This document shows, piece after piece, positions 49,284 to 56,775 of a stretch of DNA of 56,775 nucleotides. Positions within the stretch are counted from its first letter, which is position 1; each line of letters opens with the position of its first letter. This stretch comes from Rhizobium sp. Q54 (GTDB lineage Bacteria > Pseudomonadota > Alphaproteobacteria > ATCC43930 > CGMCC-115725): contig CAMATN010000014.1 of NCBI GenBank assembly GCA_945861155.1, forward strand, positions 1 to 56,775, written 5' to 3'. The notes beneath the pieces are model-generated. The model saw only the letters and a list, made by a program, of their open reading frames with translations, did not search any database and was not told the origin of the DNA. Position numbers and translations under genes: made by a program.

Positions 49284-49672
49284 TTGGCTTCTCCATACGG
49301 GTCTGTCGTCGCCCACGAGCGACAAACTGGACTGGAATTCTTACGAACGCGTTAATCGCTGGGCCCGCGATCACGATTTTATCGCCGGCATTTTCCGCGC
49401 CGAATCTCGCGGTAAGCGGTACGCGAGCAACGTCGTCTATCCCGGCGGATAATCATCGGACCAAAATTTTTGGCGTGAGATTGGTGGAGCCGAGGTCCGT
49501 ATAACTCCTGGTTCTGGATGCTCCGCGATGGTTCATAAGATGCTGAAATATCTTTGCAATGCCATTGCAACGTGTCAAGCTGTTTCTGCTTGGTTCAGGG
49601 TAGCCCAGAACGATTTGTGGGCTGGTTTGGGAGTCAAGAAGTTTGCGGTAACTGGTGGGCTGACGGCACGCG
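49284..49672. other. Intergenic region, likely left end of the integrated element
   Basis: This 389-base stretch has no gene I can support. It is more AT-rich than its left side. It contains a perfect 17-bp palindrome, TTGCAATG-C-CATTGCAA (49554-49570), about 100 bases upstream of the integrase. That could be an integrase or excisionase binding site or part of the attachment site. No tRNA or tmRNA end is seen, and the right junction is outside the window, so att repeats cannot be compared. Confidence 0.5.
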
Positions 49673-50905
49673 ATGGGCGCTTTGACCGTAATAAAAATCA
49701 GGGCTTTGACCCGGCCCGGCCGATACGGCGACGGCGATGGACTGTGGCTTCAGGTTCGGAGCGCTGATCACCGATCCTGGCTATTCCGCTACATGCTACG
49801 TGGCAAGGCGCGAGCGATGGGGCTGGGGCCGGTCGACCTGATATCGCTCGCCGACGCGCGAGGGGCCGCGCGCGAGTGTCGCCAGCTATTGCTTGGAGGC
49901 ACCGATCCGCTGGAACACCGGCGCCGGATGCTCGCCGATGCGGCCGGAGCCGGGCCGACCTTCAACGAAGTGGCTGAGCTTTACATCACCGCGCATGAGG
50001 CTAGCTGGAAGAACGCGAAGCATCGTTACCAATGGCGGAACACGCTCAGCATGATCGCAGCGCCCGTCTTTGGCGATAAACCGATCGCCTCGGTCAACGT
50101 CGGCGATGTGATGATGGCCCTTGAGCCGATCTGGCACTCAAAAGCAGAGACCGCAAGCCGCACCCGCGGGCGCATTGAATCGGTGCTCGACTATGCGGCG
50201 GCCCGAGGTTGGCGACAAAGCGATAATCCGGCCCGTTGGCGCGGACACCTCGCGAACCTCCTACCGGCTCGCCGCAAGTTCGCCGCCATTGGGCACTTCG
50301 CCGCGCTGCCCTGGCGCGACATGGCCGCCTTCATGGTTGAGCTGCGACAGCGGGAGGGAAGCGGTGCCCGCGCACTCGAGTTTGCTATCCTGACTGCGGC
50401 CCGGAGCGGCGAAGTGCGGGGCATGAGCTGGGGCGAGGTCGACCTTGGAGAGCGATGCTGGAAGGTGCCGGCGGCTCGGATGAAGGCTCGCCGCGAGCAT
50501 CGGGTGCCACTAAGCGAGGCCGCCTACACCGTGCTGTCCGCGGTGGCGCCGCCTGCTGCAAACCCCGATGTAGCCACCCTGGTATTCGCGAGCACAAAAC
50601 CGGGCAAGCTGCTTTCCGATATGAGTTTGATGGCTGTTCTACGCCGAATGGGCCGCAGCGATCTCACGGTACATGGGTTCCGATCGAGCTTCCGGGATTG
50701 GGCATCCGAGGCGACGGTCTACCCGGGCGAGCTGGCCGAATCCGCGTTGGCGCATGTTATCTCCAACAAGGTCGAGGCCGCGTATCGGCGGGGTGATTTA
50801 TTCGAAAAACGTCGGCAAATGATGGATGCCTGGGCGGAGCATTGCGCGCGGCCGATGGTACCGTCAGAGGTCGTGCTCCTCCACGGGCAACGCGCGCGGC
50901 AATAA
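49673..50905 (+). CDS. Tyrosine recombinase (P4-type integrase)
   Basis: A 410-residue site-specific tyrosine recombinase with an N-terminal DUF4102-type arm-binding domain (LTRPGRYGDGDGLWLQVRSADHRSWLFRYML, GLGPVDLISLADARGAARECRQLL), a SAM-like core-binding domain (residues about 95-190) and the catalytic domain. Active-site residues: Arg in LTAARSGEVRG, Lys in the beta hairpin, HGFR (His-x-x-Arg), His of ALAHVI, and the nucleophilic Tyr in KVEAAYRRGDLFEKR. All appear intact. ATG 49673 is used, with no strong SD. It should drive integration and excision of the element to its right. Confidence 0.92.
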   Translation: MGALTVIKIRALTRPGRYGDGDGLWLQVRSADHRSWLFRYMLRGKARAMGLGPVDLISLADARGAARECRQLLLGGTDPLEHRRRMLADAAGAGPTFNEVAELYITAHEASWKNAKHRYQWRNTLSMIAAPVFGDKPIASVNVGDVMMALEPIWHSKAETASRTRGRIESVLDYAAARGWRQSDNPARWRGHLANLLPARRKFAAIGHFAALPWRDMAAFMVELRQREGSGARALEFAILTAARSGEVRGMSWGEVDLGERCWKVPAARMKARREHRVPLSEAAYTVLSAVAPPAANPDVATLVFASTKPGKLLSDMSLMAVLRRMGRSDLTVHGFRSSFRDWASEATVYPGELAESALAHVISNKVEAAYRRGDLFEKRRQMMDAWAEHCARPMVPSEVVLLHGQRARQ

Positions 50906-50906
50906 T

Positions 50907-51734
50907 ATGCTGCCGCGTGCTCCAGAGTCTGCCCCGCCGTCCAGGGATGATGTTCGACAATATCGCTCTGGGCTCAAGCTGCTCGATGATATCAGGCGTC
51001 CTGAGGAGGAGCTGAATGAATGGATTCGGTTCGTTTCTCTGATCCTCTATGCATGCAAGAAAGCGATCGTGTGGAAGCGCTCTGAAGCGGAAGCCATGCA
51101 GACTGATTTCAATGAGTTCTATAGCGAGATAGTTTCAGCAAAAAACGGTTTGACTAAGCTGCTCAAGTTCAGTCAACGACACAAATATAGATTCGATATC
51201 ATCGCTTCTTTTGCCGAAGGGAAGGTCGGCCTGACCGATAAAGGCGGCTCGAATAGCATGCTTACGCGACGACTGCTTCACGTTTTCTTCGATGAATTGA
51301 ATCGCCCACGAATGGAAATCCGAGACCAATTCCTGGAGAAATGGAACGGTGAGGCCGGTCTACGAATGTTGCGGCTGGCAGGTCCGTTGTGTTTTCCGGG
51401 GATTATAGCAGATCGCAAGCGACCCGATGTGAAGTTGACCGGTCTGCAATTTGAGCTTTCGTTCCTGTTAAGGCGCTACACTGCTTGCCTCACGACGCGG
51501 CCACTCATCAAAGGGGACGAAGTTCCCTCAGAGGGGCGACCGTGTCACGCAATCGTAGCCGAATTTATCCGATGCTCTCTGATGCCCGAATTCAGCGACG
51601 ACAAGGGCCAAGCGTTCTTAAAGGTCCTTCGAGAAAATCGCGATCCCGAGGGCAAAGGAATCGTCTGGAGTGGCTGGTGTGTAGCGGGAATGGCGGAAGC
51701 GCCAGGCGGCAAAATTAACCTTTTCGGCGCATAA
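50907..51734 (+). CDS. Unknown helical protein on the integrated element
   Basis: A 275-residue protein with no motif I recognise. It is nearly all alpha-helical with charged surfaces (LLDDIRRPEEELNEWIRFVS, ACKKAIVWKRSEAEAMQTDF) and segments LTKLLKFSQRHKYRFDIIASF and LQFELSFLLRRYTACLTTR, ending WSGWCVAGMAEAPGGKI. No signal peptide, membrane segment or catalytic triad. ATG at 50907 begins one base after the integrase stop, so both are probably translated from one message. Codon use is less GC-biased than the chromosome. Possible cargo or accessory recombination gene; function unknown. Confidence 0.7.
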   Translation: MLPRAPESAPPSRDDVRQYRSGLKLLDDIRRPEEELNEWIRFVSLILYACKKAIVWKRSEAEAMQTDFNEFYSEIVSAKNGLTKLLKFSQRHKYRFDIIASFAEGKVGLTDKGGSNSMLTRRLLHVFFDELNRPRMEIRDQFLEKWNGEAGLRMLRLAGPLCFPGIIADRKRPDVKLTGLQFELSFLLRRYTACLTTRPLIKGDEVPSEGRPCHAIVAEFIRCSLMPEFSDDKGQAFLKVLRENRDPEGKGIVWSGWCVAGMAEAPGGKINLFGA

Positions 51735-51852
51735 GACGATGACCTCCGAAATTTTCTAGTGGATCGTCGCTCGACATAGAAGCTGTCCGGCACTTATCTC
51801 CTCGCCGGTTCGCCCTTGTCTGATCCGGGGCTATCCTGAGCTGGGGATTGAA

Positions 51853-52116
51853 ATGGGGCTGTCGCGAGATCTGCCTGCGAGGCAGTTGGCTTGCCAATTG
51901 GAGTTGTTGGCCTTTCGACTACCGGATGCCACTGCGGTTTCGGGTCTTTCGAGGAGTTCCATTTATCGGTACGCGGCTGCGGGCCGCCTGATCCTGAAAA
52001 AAGCAGGCTCGGCGACGTTGGTTGACGCTGCATCATTGCGTCAGCTAATCGCCGATTTGCCGGTTTTGGCGGTCAGGCGCGCCGAGGTACCACCCTCAGG
52101 TGGTGAGGCATCCTAG
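51853..52116 (+). CDS. Small HTH protein, AlpA/excisionase-like
   Basis: An 87-residue protein whose core (FRLPDATAVSGLSRSSIYRY, then AAAGRLILKKAGSATLVDAA) is the winged-HTH excisionase/AlpA-type pattern (HTH_17): recognition helix LSRSSIYRYAAAGRL, then a short wing. Such proteins bind att or promoter DNA and switch between integration and excision or control element genes. The first 25 residues are unrelated and may be dispensable. Its position after the integrase fits this role. No SD of note is visible. Confidence 0.7.
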   Translation: MGLSRDLPARQLACQLELLAFRLPDATAVSGLSRSSIYRYAAAGRLILKKAGSATLVDAASLRQLIADLPVLAVRRAEVPPSGGEAS

Positions 52117-52272
52117 CTAGATGATTGCCTGCAACTACGGTCGCGACGTACACGATACCGCGGGCGACGTGGGCCCCATAGCAGTGCGAGCCCCAAATAT
52201 TGCCAAGTATACGCAACGAGAATGCACAAGACCGAGCGATTTTGCAGCCGGCGATTACCGGGGTGAGCCGCC

Positions 52273-52659
52273 GTGCCCAACATGACCCACGGGGCACACG
52301 GCGATAAACATTCCCGAACGGGGACCTTTTTCGCGGATACCGCCTCCAGACTCCTCGAGCGGGGATACTCAACCCGTGCCGGTGGTCCCGTCGGGCAAGG
52401 CTCCAGCGGTGAGGGGTGGCAGAACTACGGCGGGCGCCAGCCATCCTTGGCGGTTGTTGAGCGATGGTCGAAGCAGGTCGCCGGCCACAATGTCGGCGGC
52501 GCCTGCGGTCGGCTTGTTGCGCTCGATATCGATGCGGAGTCGTCTGAGGAGGCGTTCAATCTGCAGCAACGGGCGTTTCGTGATTTCGGCGAAACGCGGC
52601 GCCTGTTGGTGCCGAAGGCGGCGCTCGACCGGATGCTCAACGGCAGCGAGGCGGCGTAA
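52273..52659 (+). CDS. Shortened Prim-Pol (bifunctional primase/polymerase) domain
   Basis: A 128-residue protein with the N-terminal half of an archaeo-eukaryotic Prim-Pol domain: FFADTASRLLERGYSTRAGG, GEGWQNYGGRQPSLAVVERW, and the catalytic-metal DxD in GGACGRLVALDIDAESSEEA. After FGET the expected His and second metal-binding strands are absent and the protein ends RRLLVPKAALDRMLNGSEAA. Full Prim-Pol domains are about 180-200 residues, so an internal deletion or truncation seems likely. GTG at 52273 and ATG at 52282 are both possible starts. It overlaps the next small ORF (TAATG). Activity is doubtful. Confidence 0.65.
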   Translation: MPNMTHGAHGDKHSRTGTFFADTASRLLERGYSTRAGGPVGQGSSGEGWQNYGGRQPSLAVVERWSKQVAGHNVGGACGRLVALDIDAESSEEAFNLQQRAFRDFGETRRLLVPKAALDRMLNGSEAA

Positions 52660-52796
52660 TGCGGGCGCGCGACCGAACTCGCCCGCAGGAAACGAAAAAA
52701 GCCGCCGCCGGTCAGGTAGCGGCGATCTCAACCGTGCCGCCCGAACCGATGAGGGCTGCCGCGCGCTTCTCGCCGGACGGGCGGGGGATGCGATGA
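52659..52796 (+). CDS. Possible 45-residue bridging ORF
   Basis: A 45-residue frame (MRARDRTRPQETKKAAAGQV, ending RFSPDGRGMR) begins in the TAATG at the end of the Prim-Pol gene and ends in ATGA overlapping the topoisomerase start. No similarity is recognised; it is Arg/Ala/Pro-rich. The two stop-start overlaps suggest translational coupling through this frame, but it might also be a by-product of decay of the Prim-Pol gene. Confidence 0.4.
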   Translation: MRARDRTRPQETKKAAAGQVAAISTVPPEPMRAAARFSPDGRGMR

Positions 52797-55216
52797 GCGG
52801 CGCACCTTTCACGGCAGGGCGCGGCATTCAGCAAGGTGAACCGACCCCGCGAAACGTGACACCCTTGTCAGCTGCCGAGCGCAAGCGCCGCCAGCGCGAG
52901 CGAGCCCGGTCTGCGGCTCTGCTCTATAGTCGCGACGACTGGCAGCTTTTTCTCGACATCGCCACTCTGCCCCAAAAGGCCGGCGTGCAGCCGGTAGATC
53001 TACCCACCGTCGTTTTGAAGGAGCTCGTCGACAACGCTTTGGACGCCGGCGCCACCGGTGTCACCCTGTCCAAGGTCCAGCGCGGGGCCGTCCTCGAATA
53101 CGTCATCGCCGACGATGGCCCCGGCATCCCGCCGGGTATCGTACCGACCCTGTTCTCGGTCAACCGCCCGCTGCTGTCGAGCAAGCTGCGACGGCTGCCG
53201 CTGCGGGGAATGCTCGGCAACGGTCTGCGAGTCGTTGCGGGGGCGGTGGCGGCGTCGCTGGGGTCGCTTGTCATCGAGACCCGCGGGCACCGCCTGGTGC
53301 TACGCATCGACGACGTCACCGGCCTGACGAGCATCGAGACTGACAAGTCTGTCCCGTTTAATCCCGGCACCGTTGTGCACGTGGCGCTGGGCATTGGGTT
53401 GCGGTTTCGCGGCGACGAGCATCTGTTCATACAGCCGGCGATCGATATTGCACGAGTGGGGAAATCCTACGGCGGCGCGTCGTCGCCGCACTGGTACTCG
53501 GACAAAGGGCTCCACCGCCTATTTCAAAGCGTCGAGCCCGAGCCGACGACGGTCAGCGACGTTGTCGCAGATCTTGGTTTCATGCTCGCTGATGATCGCC
53601 GCGCACGCGACCTGAGCCGAGAAGAGGTGGCCAAAGTCCTAGAGCAGCTCCAGGGCGCGATGCCACCTGTGTCGGCCGAGTCGCTTGGCTATATCGGCCG
53701 CAGTGCCTTCGGCAACAGCTATGCGATCAAAACGGGGGCGGCCCTGATCGGCGGCGCATACATCCCGTTCGTAGTCGAGGAATGGGCGGCGTGCAGTCGC
53801 GGCGAGGTGCGCGGCCAGGGCGAGGTGGAGATCGGCCTGTTGCTGAACCGATCTCCAAGTTTCGCGGAGATCGCTAGCGGCATATACGGTGGCGCTCTCG
53901 TGCTGAAGGGCTGCGGGATCCACCAACGCGTCACAGGCGTTGGCGCCGGCAATTACAACATCACCGTCAGCATCATCATCCCGGTTGTTAAGTTGGCTGG
54001 CGACGGCAAGACGCCGGCGCTGTCTCCGTTCCGCGGAACGATTATCGAGGTCGTCGGCAAGGCGGCCAAGGCGGCGCATCGCGCGATGGTTCGCCCGCGA
54101 GCTGCCGTGTCGATTAAGGAGGCGGCATGGGCGGCAATGGAACAGGCCTACGCCAAGGCCAGCGACGGCGGCAGCCTGCCGGCGAATGCTCGGCAGGTGA
54201 TGTATGCGGCGCGGCCCGCGATCCTGGCGAAGACCGGTAAGGACCGGCTCGACGACAAATACTTCACGCAAATCCTGTTGCCAGATTTTGTCGAGGCGAA
54301 CCCCGAGATCTGCCGAAATTGGGATGTCGTCTTTGACGCGCGCGGCAATTTCGCGGAACCTCACACCGGCCGCACGGTCGCGCTCGGCACTTTGGATGTG
54401 CGCCAATACCTTGGTGAGCGTCCCTCGCTCGGGTTGCCCGCGGTACAGATTAAACGCGACGATCAATACCCGACGATCGGCCCGGAAAACCGCTTCAGGG
54501 CCGTCGTGTTCACCGAGAAAGAGGGTTTCGACCATCTGTTGAGCGCCGCGCGGATTGCCGAGCGGTTCGATGTCGCGATCATGTCGACGAAAGGCATGTC
54601 GACCACCGCTGCGCGCCTGCTGCTCGATCGGATCAGCCCCAAGGTCGAGAAGATACTGGTTCTTCATGATTTCGACGTCGCCGGGTTTTCGATCTTTGGC
54701 ACCCTCGGGACCGACAGCCGACGCTACCAGTTCACGAATAACGCCCCGATCATTGATGTCGGCCTGCGGCTCGTCGACGTCGAGACGATGGCGCTGCAAA
54801 GCGAGCCGGTGGAGGTGAAGGATTGGCCGAAACGGCGCCTAACCCTGGCGAAGCATGGCGCCACCAGCGACGAAATCACTTTCCTCCGCGATCGGCGCGT
54901 CGAGCTGAACGCGATGACCTCGCGCCAATTCATCGAACTTATCGAAGCCAAGCTCGCCGAGCACGGCGTGCAAAAGGTCGTACCAGACAATACCACCCTT
55001 ACGGCGCATGCCCGGCGCCTCGTTGAACGGCGGATTGCGAGTACAGCACTCGACGAGATCCGCGATGAGATCCGCGAACAAGCGGGGACGGTTCGGCTGC
55101 CTGATAATCTGCAGCGGCGAATCCATGAAGAGCTGGAACGCGACCCTGGGCTGTCCTGGGATGGCGCGTTGGGGCAGATCATCGGAGGGCAAAATGGCTA
55201 CGACGTCGTGGTCTGA
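52793..55216 (+). CDS. Single-chain type IIB topoisomerase, topoisomerase VIII-like
   Basis: An 807-residue fusion of TopoVI B-like and A-like parts. The GHKL ATPase shows an N-box LKELVDNALDAGA (Glu77, Asp80, Asn81), G1 DDGPGIP (107-113) and G2 GMLGNGLRV (139-147). A transducer-like domain follows (LLLNRSPSF; SPFRGTIIEVV). The A part has a candidate catalytic Tyr471 in NARQVMYAARP, then the Toprim set: Glu575 in FTEKEGF, STKGMSTTAARLLL, and Asp626/Asp628 in LHDFDVAGFSIFG. Spacing Tyr-Glu 104 and Glu-Asp 51 fits TopVIA/Spo11 (about 94 and 52 in M. jannaschii). The order B then A in one chain is that of topoisomerase VIII, known from plasmids and integrated elements. It would cleave and pass double-stranded DNA with ATP. 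Where TopVIB has a switch Lys this has Arg; cleavage unproven. Confidence 0.82.
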   Translation: MSGAPFTAGRGIQQGEPTPRNVTPLSAAERKRRQRERARSAALLYSRDDWQLFLDIATLPQKAGVQPVDLPTVVLKELVDNALDAGATGVTLSKVQRGAVLEYVIADDGPGIPPGIVPTLFSVNRPLLSSKLRRLPLRGMLGNGLRVVAGAVAASLGSLVIETRGHRLVLRIDDVTGLTSIETDKSVPFNPGTVVHVALGIGLRFRGDEHLFIQPAIDIARVGKSYGGASSPHWYSDKGLHRLFQSVEPEPTTVSDVVADLGFMLADDRRARDLSREEVAKVLEQLQGAMPPVSAESLGYIGRSAFGNSYAIKTGAALIGGAYIPFVVEEWAACSRGEVRGQGEVEIGLLLNRSPSFAEIASGIYGGALVLKGCGIHQRVTGVGAGNYNITVSIIIPVVKLAGDGKTPALSPFRGTIIEVVGKAAKAAHRAMVRPRAAVSIKEAAWAAMEQAYAKASDGGSLPANARQVMYAARPAILAKTGKDRLDDKYFTQILLPDFVEANPEICRNWDVVFDARGNFAEPHTGRTVALGTLDVRQYLGERPSLGLPAVQIKRDDQYPTIGPENRFRAVVFTEKEGFDHLLSAARIAERFDVAIMSTKGMSTTAARLLLDRISPKVEKILVLHDFDVAGFSIFGTLGTDSRRYQFTNNAPIIDVGLRLVDVETMALQSEPVEVKDWPKRRLTLAKHGATSDEITFLRDRRVELNAMTSRQFIELIEAKLAEHGVQKVVPDNTTLTAHARRLVERRIASTALDEIRDEIREQAGTVRLPDNLQRRIHEELERDPGLSWDGALGQIIGGQNGYDVVV

Positions 55217-55406
55217 GCGCCTTTCCCGGGTCCCAATCCCCGAGGAGCACGTCATCGAAGGCGTCGCTCGTGCAATCTACTCGGCGCACTGGCGTCATCC
55301 CTCGCCCGAATGGGAACACGCCAGTGATAACGTGCGCGACTGGGTGCGGGCGCAAGCCCGAGAGGGGCTGACGTATCTGCGCGGGCTGAAGTCCCCATCA
55401 CGCTGA
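55194..55406 (+). CDS. Small hypothetical protein overlapping the topoisomerase gene
   Basis: A 70-residue protein (MATTSWSERLSRVPIPEEHV, then ARAIYSAHWRHPSPEWEHAS) starting at ATG 55194, 23 bases before the topoisomerase stop, with GGAGGG seven bases upstream. It is acidic-basic mixed, likely helical, with DNVRDWVRAQAREGLTYLRG at the C-terminus. No family recognised. The long overlap and strong SD indicate a real gene and coupling to the topoisomerase. Confidence 0.6.
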   Translation: MATTSWSERLSRVPIPEEHVIEGVARAIYSAHWRHPSPEWEHASDNVRDWVRAQAREGLTYLRGLKSPSR

Positions 55407-55462
55407 GCGCCGGCCGCAATTTCCGCCGCCGCGGGGACAAGCAGAATGCTGAGAAATTCGTC

Positions 55463-56770
55463 ATGCTTCCGGCCAACCTGTTCGTGCGGCCGGAATTTGC
55501 CAGCCTCCCTCCGCCAGCTAGGGTCATCTATGTCGACATGGCGAAGCTGTACCGACCGCCATGGAACCGGCGGCCTGGGAACAACCGCGAGATCTGGTAC
55601 GGATGCCGCCAAGGTAGCTGCGCCGCGAATATCTCCTTCGGATGGGCGGCGGAGATGCTGCGCAGGATCGAAGAGAGCGGCGCTGCCTCGATAACCAGCA
55701 GAGCTAACTTCAATAACAAAGACAGCCACAAAGCGCAGGAATGGGAGCTCGCGATATATCCCACCTATGGCGCCGTGCCACGATGGAGCAGCGAACGCCA
55801 CCTGCGGCTCTACAATTGGATGACGGAAGCACCCGCCTATATTGCCTTATCCAGCAGCGCGAAATGCATTCTCTGGGAGTTGATGCGGCGTTATGACGGG
55901 AACAACAATGGAATTATCGGTTTCGGTGGCCAAAATGGTTCGCACGCGAAGTTATCACGAGATGTAACCGAAAGGGCGCTTGCCGAAATCGAATGCGCCC
56001 GCTTCATCGTTGTGACCGAGCCTGCTATCCCCCACCGCAAGAGGCCACGCAAATGGCGCCTCGCGATGTACCCGGCCGATGGCAAGCCAGCTACCAAGGA
56101 CTTCATGAAAGCCGGCTCGGCCCCGCCGCAAAATTCATTTCACGGTGAACTGCACGTGGATGACCCCTCCGCTGCGGTGAACCCGATGCGGATAACAAAT
56201 TTGCCGTCAGCGGCGGCAAGGAGCGCGTCTATCAACGAAAACCCCAGCATCATCTTGGTTTTGCCAGGCGGAACGCACCGGCCAAGTCATCCGCGCATAC
56301 TTCACGTTGAACCGCTAAGTCATCCGCGCACAGTGCACACAAGTATAGAAGCCATGTCTGGAAGGCACACGGCCCGGGCCGCCGCCCCGGTGCCGGCCGG
56401 TCAGATGACCGGGTCATCGCTCCAGCCCGCGATGCTTTCCCATCCTCTGTCCGCACAACAATCAGGGCTGCAGTCGCAGCTGGAAAGTGCACCGGGGCCC
56501 GGTGGCCTGTTCGGAGTGGCATTGACTAAGGTGCCAACGCCGATGGAACGGCTCCGGGGCGACCTCCGCGAAGTCCTCGCTCGGCGGCGCGGTACACAAT
56601 CCCGGCTAGCCGACGCGTTGCGCATCTCACGTCACACACTGTCGAACGCAGTTAACGGCCGCGAACGCTTCAGTCCTACGGCCGCCGCCGCACTGCGCCG
56701 ATGGCTTGACGGCAATCCGATATCGGAAGCGTGGCCACCGCTACCTCCGAGGGAAGAGGACGCCGCGTGA
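55463..56770 (+). CDS. Replication-initiator-like winged-helix protein with C-terminal HTH
   Basis: A 435-residue protein with two winged-helix-like repeats: residues about 10-90 (EFASLPPPARVIYVDMAKLYRPPWNRRPGNNREIWYG, AEMLRRIEESGAASI) and about 120-210 (YIALSSSAKCILWELMRRYDGNNNGIIGFGGQNG, VTERALAEIECARFI). The second has the SPSAKxVYxELxRRYNGxNNGxI wording used by RepA/initiator-type domains in proteobacterial elements. A long Ser/Pro/Ala-rich linker follows, then an XRE-type HTH (TQSRLADALRISRHTLSNAV, TAAAALRRWLDG) near the C-terminus. It may start replication or regulate the element. No iterons are seen in view. The stop lies five bases from the window end. Confidence 0.65.
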   Translation: MLPANLFVRPEFASLPPPARVIYVDMAKLYRPPWNRRPGNNREIWYGCRQGSCAANISFGWAAEMLRRIEESGAASITSRANFNNKDSHKAQEWELAIYPTYGAVPRWSSERHLRLYNWMTEAPAYIALSSSAKCILWELMRRYDGNNNGIIGFGGQNGSHAKLSRDVTERALAEIECARFIVVTEPAIPHRKRPRKWRLAMYPADGKPATKDFMKAGSAPPQNSFHGELHVDDPSAAVNPMRITNLPSAAARSASINENPSIILVLPGGTHRPSHPRILHVEPLSHPRTVHTSIEAMSGRHTARAAAPVPAGQMTGSSLQPAMLSHPLSAQQSGLQSQLESAPGPGGLFGVALTKVPTPMERLRGDLREVLARRRGTQSRLADALRISRHTLSNAVNGRERFSPTAAAALRRWLDGNPISEAWPPLPPREEDAA

Positions 56771-56775
56771 TGTAC

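Larger units (their letters stand above)
49554..56775 (+). mobile_element. Integrated element carrying integrase, TopoVIII-like protein and replication genes
   Basis: From about 49554 to the window end all genes are plus-strand and unlike the chromosomal neighbours: tyrosine integrase, unknown protein, small HTH, Prim-Pol fragment, single-chain type IIB topoisomerase, and an initiator-like protein. Several short genes overlap by 1-23 bases. The GC content falls in 50900-52300. There are no capsid, conjugation or partition genes within view. Best read as an integrated plasmid or satellite-like element; left boundary approximate, right end outside the window. Confidence 0.75.

Overview
The window is GC-rich DNA (estimated by eye at 65-68%; not computed) from a Gram-negative bacterium. 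An LptC-LptA-LptB-RpoN-HPF-PtsN block, a DUF1150 gene beside an Hsp20 gene, Flp pilins and several acyl-CoA dehydrogenases suggest an alphaproteobacterium, perhaps Rhodospirillales-like. This is inference from gene content and style; no 16S or protein marker was searched.

Layout. 1-7 kb: a secreted FecR/DUF6600 protein, then a minus-strand CoA-ester catabolic set (acyl-CoA dehydrogenase, enoyl-CoA hydratase, AMP-forming ligase, BadI/MenB-like hydrolase) interrupted by a plus-strand ParD/ParE-like module and a remnant of a second ligase gene. 7-13 kb: PncC/CinA domain, GT4 glycosyltransferase, a 58-residue orphan protein, pirin, epoxyqueuosine reductase (probable CTG start), a TauD-type dioxygenase, a lone receiver domain and a lower-GC secreted protein. 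13-27 kb: accessory catabolism (SnoaL-like protein, lactonase-like propeller, class III aminotransferase, VOC dioxygenase, MmgE/PrpD, B12-binding radical SAM protein, amidohydrolase), three DUF4189 genes of which one is fused to a retropepsin domain, aspartate dehydrogenase, and a MarR regulator with a 16-bp palindromic operator. 28-36 kb: tRNA-Leu(CAG), RNase D-like exonuclease, then the coupled block kdsD-lptC-lptA-lptB-rpoN-hpf-ptsN. 36-44 kb: heat-shock operon hsp20-DUF1150-methyltransferase with a sigma-32-like promoter and a ROSE-type RNA thermometer, Tim44-like protein, HemF, NDUFA9-like protein, cyclophilin, a paired acyl-CoA dehydrogenase and an acetamidase-like enzyme. 44-49 kb: a short gene with an in-frame UGA that reads as a SelW/Rdx selenoprotein, two near-identical Flp pilins in opposite orientation, RpiA, Rpe, an SDR, an MFS transporter and a paralogue of the 58-residue protein.

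49.5 kb to the end: an integrated element with a tyrosine recombinase, an unknown helical protein, a small HTH protein, a shortened Prim-Pol domain, a single-chain type IIB topoisomerase (topoisomerase VIII-like: GHKL ATPase plus Spo11/TopVIA-type Tyr and Toprim domains) and a replication-initiator-like winged-helix protein. The right end lies outside the window.

The strongest finds are the unannotated selenoprotein gene (own promoter, SD, SECIS-like hairpin and terminator), the topoisomerase VIII-like protein on the integrated element, and the sigma-32 plus ROSE control region of hsp20. All family calls were made by reading motifs; no database search was run.
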